The notes below the pieces were generated by a model. The model made no database searches. It was given only the letters and a program-made list of their open reading frames with translations, and was not told the DNA's origin. From Faeciplasma sp048393055 (lineage in GTDB: Bacteria; Bacillota; Clostridia; Oscillospirales; Ruminococcaceae), in assembly GCA_048393055.1 (NCBI GenBank), contig DBFJJS010000010.1, positions 1 through 64,000 on the forward strand: DNA of 64,000 bases, in the 5' to 3' direction. The position numbers were made by a program, and so were the translations under genes. Of the stretch, positions 61,250 to 64,000 are shown one piece after another (position 1 is the first letter of the stretch; each line of letters begins with the position of its first letter).

Positions 61250-61651
61250 TTAAAGATATTTCTTAACGCTGTCGGGAAGGTTTTCATTATCCTCAGAGAC
61301 AGTGAAAACTATTATCAGATCCTTTGCGACCTCGTTGATCTTGTCAAAAAGCTTTGCAAGCTCATCATAGTTTCTTCCACCTATCTTCAAAATACCATCG
61401 ACAAATATTTCGGAAATATCATAGTTGGACGCAATAGTTCCGGTAATAAAGCCGTAGAACTTGTCGTAATTGTCTATCTGATATCCGTCTACGTCCACAA
61501 GCCTGACGCTGTATGGAATATCATATGTGAGTTGCATGCTCTTTTCAATGCATACAATGCTTCCGGATGTGCTGTTAGCGGCATCCTTGATCATGTCTAC
61601 TAAAATTTTAGTTTTTCCCGAGCCTCTTTTGCCTGTTATTAATTTAATCAT
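61250..61651 (-). CDS. Small P-loop ATP-binding protein, conserved hypothetical
   Basis: A 133-residue protein with a Walker A motif at the start (ITGKRGSGKTK, residues 5-15), a probable Walker B in ISEIFVDGIL (about 100-109) and a sensor-like LIIVFTVSED near the end. It is essentially a minimal P-loop domain with no partner domain. The family is conserved in Clostridia but I do not know a function. It lies downstream of pgi and is probably co-transcribed with it. Confidence 0.7.
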   Translation of the reverse strand: MIKLITGKRGSGKTKILVDMIKDAANSTSGSIVCIEKSMQLTYDIPYSVRLVDVDGYQIDNYDKFYGFITGTIASNYDISEIFVDGILKIGGRNYDELAKLFDKINEVAKDLIIVFTVSEDNENLPDSVKKYL

Positions 61652-61717
61652 AATATTACTCCGTTTCCGCCCTGCGGGCTATTTCTTTATTCCAAACTGC
61701 AAGCAGTAATGGAGCCG

Positions 61718-63052
61718 TTAGTTACCGAGCTTTTCCTCAAGCTCCGCTTTTCTGGATTCATATCCCGGCTTGCCTAAAAGCGCGAACATGTTCTTTTTGT
61801 AGCTTTCGACACCGGGCTGGTTGAATGGGTTGACGCCTAACATATATCCGGAAATTGCACACGCTCTTTCAAAGAAATAAACCATTTCGCCGAAGTTGTA
61901 CTCGTCCAGCCTGTCAACCTCGATTACAATGTTCGGTACTCCGCCTTCGGTGTGAGCAAGTATCGTCCCCTCCATCGCCTTACGGTTTACCACCGACATG
62001 TTCTGTCCTGTAAGGAAGTTAAGACCATCAAGATTTTCTCTGTCGTTTTCAAGGAACATATCCTTTTTAGGATTCTTTATATCTACTACTGTTTCAAACA
62101 TTATCCTCGAACCGTCCTGAATAAACTGGCCGAGAGAATGAAGATCCGTCGAGAAAATCGCGCTTGAAGGATAAATGCCCTTATTGTCCTTGCCTTCGCT
62201 TTCGCCAAACAACTGCTTGAACCATTCCGCCATCATTGCAAACGCCGGATCATATGCTACAAGCATTTCCACCGACTTGCCCTTTCTATAAAGAATGTTT
62301 CTGATGGCTGCATATTTGTAGCAATCGTTCATATCATCGTTAGAATACGCCAGCCTCGCCGCCTGCGCGCCCTGCATGATTTTATCTATATCGCATCCAG
62401 CTACAGCAATAGGCAAAAGTCCAACCGCCGTAAGTACAGAATATCTTCCGCCAACGTCGTCGGCAATTACGAACGTCTCGTATCCCTCGGTGTCGGAAAG
62501 CTCCTTAAGGGTTCCCTTTTGCTTGTCCGTCGTAGCGAATATCCTTGTTTTTGCCTCCTCCTTGCCATACTTGTCCTCCAGAAGCTTCTTAAATATCCTG
62601 AAGGCAAGAGCGGGCTCGGTAGTTGTTCCTGATTTTGAAATTACGTTTACGCAAAGATCCTTTCCCTCGCATATTGAGAGGATTTCGTTTAAATACGTCG
62701 GGCTGATGTTATTTCCGACGAAATAAATATCCGGTGTATCTTTACTCAGATTGTTGTAATACGGGCTTTTCAACAGCTCGATAGCTGCCCTTGCGCCCAA
62801 GTAGGAGCCTCCGATTCCGATAACGATAAGTATATCTGCTTTTTTCTTGATCCTTTCGGCGGCGGCTTTAATGCGCTCAAACTCCTCCTTGTCATAATCT
62901 ACGGGAAGGTCAAGCCAGCCTAAAAAATCATTGCCGAGACCGGTGCGCGAAACCAGAGTGTTGTGTGCGGCAGATACCTGCGGTCTTATCGCATCCAGCT
63001 CGTGATCGTTGATAAACTTATCGGCGTATTTTGTCACTAATTTTAAAGCCAT
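61718..63052 (-). CDS. pgi: Glucose-6-phosphate isomerase
   Basis: Pgi (444 residues) interconverts glucose 6-phosphate and fructose 6-phosphate. It is the shorter Firmicutes form. Motifs are IGIGGSYLGARAA (about 78-90), the phosphate-binding SKSGTTTEPALAFR (about 138), DVGGRYSVLTAVG (about 198) and the C-terminal GVESYKKNMFALLG with the catalytic Lys. The ATG follows a GAGAGGAT site and a clear promoter. Confidence 0.97.
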   Translation of the reverse strand: MALKLVTKYADKFINDHELDAIRPQVSAAHNTLVSRTGLGNDFLGWLDLPVDYDKEEFERIKAAAERIKKKADILIVIGIGGSYLGARAAIELLKSPYYNNLSKDTPDIYFVGNNISPTYLNEILSICEGKDLCVNVISKSGTTTEPALAFRIFKKLLEDKYGKEEAKTRIFATTDKQKGTLKELSDTEGYETFVIADDVGGRYSVLTAVGLLPIAVAGCDIDKIMQGAQAARLAYSNDDMNDCYKYAAIRNILYRKGKSVEMLVAYDPAFAMMAEWFKQLFGESEGKDNKGIYPSSAIFSTDLHSLGQFIQDGSRIMFETVVDIKNPKKDMFLENDRENLDGLNFLTGQNMSVVNRKAMEGTILAHTEGGVPNIVIEVDRLDEYNFGEMVYFFERACAISGYMLGVNPFNQPGVESYKKNMFALLGKPGYESRKAELEEKLGN

Positions 63053-63087
63053 AGAGCGTCATATCCTCTCTTACTTTATTTATCTAT

Positions 63088-63116
63088 ATTGTATCACAGA
63101 CGCTGCCAATTTTCAA
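63088..63116 (-). promoter_or_regulatory. Sigma-A promoter of pgi
   Basis: On the minus strand TTGAAA (63116-63111) and TACAAT (63093-63088) are 17 bases apart, about 35 bases before the pgi start. Confidence 0.75.
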
Positions 63117-63158
63117 GGAATTTTATGAAAAATATTTAAAGATTATTTTTAAAATTTT

Positions 63159-64000
63159 CTACGCCGCAAACATTGCGTATAACGCCTTTATAATGGCATA
63201 AAAAAGATTCATCTTTTTAACTTCTTCCGAAGCAACGATATCAACCGCATACAGCTGCGTATCATCAAGGGTGTATACTATCCTGCCGACCTTTTGCCCT
63301 GCTTCTACCGGCGCGCTGACATTATCGTAATACTCCGTGGTTATCTCAATGTCGTCCTCCCTGCCGGAGCGTATGACAAACTCGCCCATATTACCTGCAT
63401 CCGTCTCAACGGTTTCCTCAACGCCGCCCTTTACCGCTACAGGCTCTAAAATTACATCCTTTCTCTTGGGCTTATAAATGGCATACGCCGAAAAGCCTAT
63501 GTTCATTTTTTCCCTTGCAGTGGTAAACCGTTCGTACTCGTCAGGCTCTCCGAAAATTACGCATATCATGTTAAGTCCGTTTCTTTCCGCAGACGCTATC
63601 AGGCAGTTTCCGCACTCCTCGTGATAATACGCTTTCATTCCGGTTATCCCGCTGTATGTCCTTATAAGCCTGTTTGTGCTTACAAGCTCCGCCTTTCCTC
63701 CGCGGACGGTTGTCATCCAGGTAGTCATATATTTTTTGAGCCAATCGTATTTGACAAGCCGGGATGCAAGTATTGCAGTGTCCGCAGCAGTTGTGATGCT
63801 TCCGCTGCCTGCGCCCGTAGAATCTGCGTAAATAGTTGAAGACATTCCGAGCTCCGACGCGCGCAAGTTCATAAGCTTTACGAAATTTTCTTCAGTACCG
63901 GCAACAGCTTCCGCAATTGCAACGCAGGCGTCGTTTGCATTTCCTACCGTTATTGCGCTGACAAGTTCATCAAGCAGTATCTGCTCGCCTACGTCAAGCC
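63159..64000 (-). CDS. DacF-like penicillin-binding protein with degenerate motifs (5' end beyond window)
   Basis: The frame stays open to the window edge, so the N-terminal part with the SxxK motif is not seen. The visible 280 residues match D-Ala-D-Ala carboxypeptidases of the DacF type, with a peptidase S11 domain and the C-terminal PBP5-associated beta domain (about the last 100 residues) plus a terminal amphipathic helix. Two catalytic motifs differ from the family: the SxN position reads VGNANDAC, and the KTG position reads ITGMKAYYHEECG, so Thr-Gly is replaced by Ala-Tyr. It may be a pseudoenzyme or a subgroup with changed activity. It lies upstream of pgi. Confidence 0.82.
   Translation of the reverse strand, partial: LDVGEQILLDELVSAITVGNANDACVAIAEAVAGTEENFVKLMNLRASELGMSSTIYADSTGAGSGSITTAADTAILASRLVKYDWLKKYMTTWMTTVRGGKAELVSTNRLIRTYSGITGMKAYYHEECGNCLIASAERNGLNMICVIFGEPDEYERFTTAREKMNIGFSAYAIYKPKRKDVILEPVAVKGGVEETVETDAGNMGEFVIRSGREDDIEITTEYYDNVSAPVEAGQKVGRIVYTLDDTQLYAVDIVASEEVKKMNLFYAIIKALYAMFAA

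Noticed and set aside
1..64000. CRISPR arrays, transposons, prophage or integrated elements
   Set aside because: No regularly spaced repeats, transposase, integrase or attachment-site duplications were found on either strand. The accessory region at 24-38 kb has no visible mobility genes.
1..64000. tRNA, rRNA, tmRNA or catalogued riboswitches
   Set aside because: None of the intergenic gaps shows a cloverleaf, a CCA end or a riboswitch core recognisable by eye. A covariance-model search would be needed to rule them out fully.

Overview
The window reads as a chromosomal segment of a Gram-positive, anaerobic, spore-forming member of the Clostridia, most like the gut Oscillospiraceae/Ruminococcaceae group. 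The basis is a Firmicutes-type PolC, the divIVA-ylmH-sepF cell-division block, GatCAB in place of a visible glutaminyl-tRNA synthetase, the MEP isoprenoid genes ispE, ispG and dxr, the sporulation-associated families YlbJ, YunB and YmxH, and a plant-fibre locus with lipoprotein glycosidases. Most genes lie on the minus strand. The only plus-strand genes supported are ylbJ, the lrp-like/aminotransferase/ispE/radical-SAM operon and one 52-codon ORF. No rRNA, tRNA, insertion sequence, phage or CRISPR array was found.

Layout. 0.2-1.2 kb: ylbJ. 1.3-7.2 kb (minus): yunB-ligA-gatC-gatA-gatB, ending at a strong terminator. 7.3-16.2 kb (minus): sepF-ylmH-divIVA-ileS-lspA-rluD-HAD phosphatase-split transketolase. 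16.4-23.8 kb (minus): ylbF-like gene-mutS-mutL-miaA-HlyD-like protein. 24.2-32.2 kb: accessory polysaccharide locus with a small NPTTG-type surface peptide, a divergent GH30-like enzyme, galE, a GH30_8 glucuronoxylanase lipoprotein and a large beta-helix lipoprotein. 32.3-37.9 kb: two ABC exporters with zinc ribbons around a DUF1854 gene, behind a consensus promoter, a 26-codon leader ORF and an antiterminator/terminator pair. 38.0-41.5 kb (plus): lrp-like, aminotransferase, ispE, radical SAM. 41.5-45.8 kb: ksgA, a 52-codon ORF, rpsB-tsf, ymxH and a Cys-rich protein. 45.9-56.5 kb (minus): pyrH-frr-uppS-cdsA-dxr-rseP-ispG-polC. 56.6-59.6 kb: der-plsY-gpsA. 59.7-64 kb: DUF2726/CFI-box protein, yceD-like-rpmF, a small P-loop protein, pgi, and part of a DacF-like protein whose catalytic motifs look degenerate.

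Working together, the housekeeping blocks cover envelope synthesis (UppS, CdsA, PlsY, GpsA, LspA, RseP, isoprenoid precursors), translation (S2, EF-Ts, RRF, L32, IleS, GatCAB, KsgA, RluD) and replication/repair (PolC, LigA, MutSL, MiaA next to MutL). The accessory region from 24 to 38 kb is the most individual part. A xylan-directed enzyme set sits beside an export cassette whose leader looks like ribosome-mediated transcription attenuation of the kind known for the B. subtilis bmrBCD multidrug ABC transporter. That leader-controlled ABC-DUF1854-ABC cassette is my best candidate for an undescribed system. All assignments come from reading the sequence; no database search was run.
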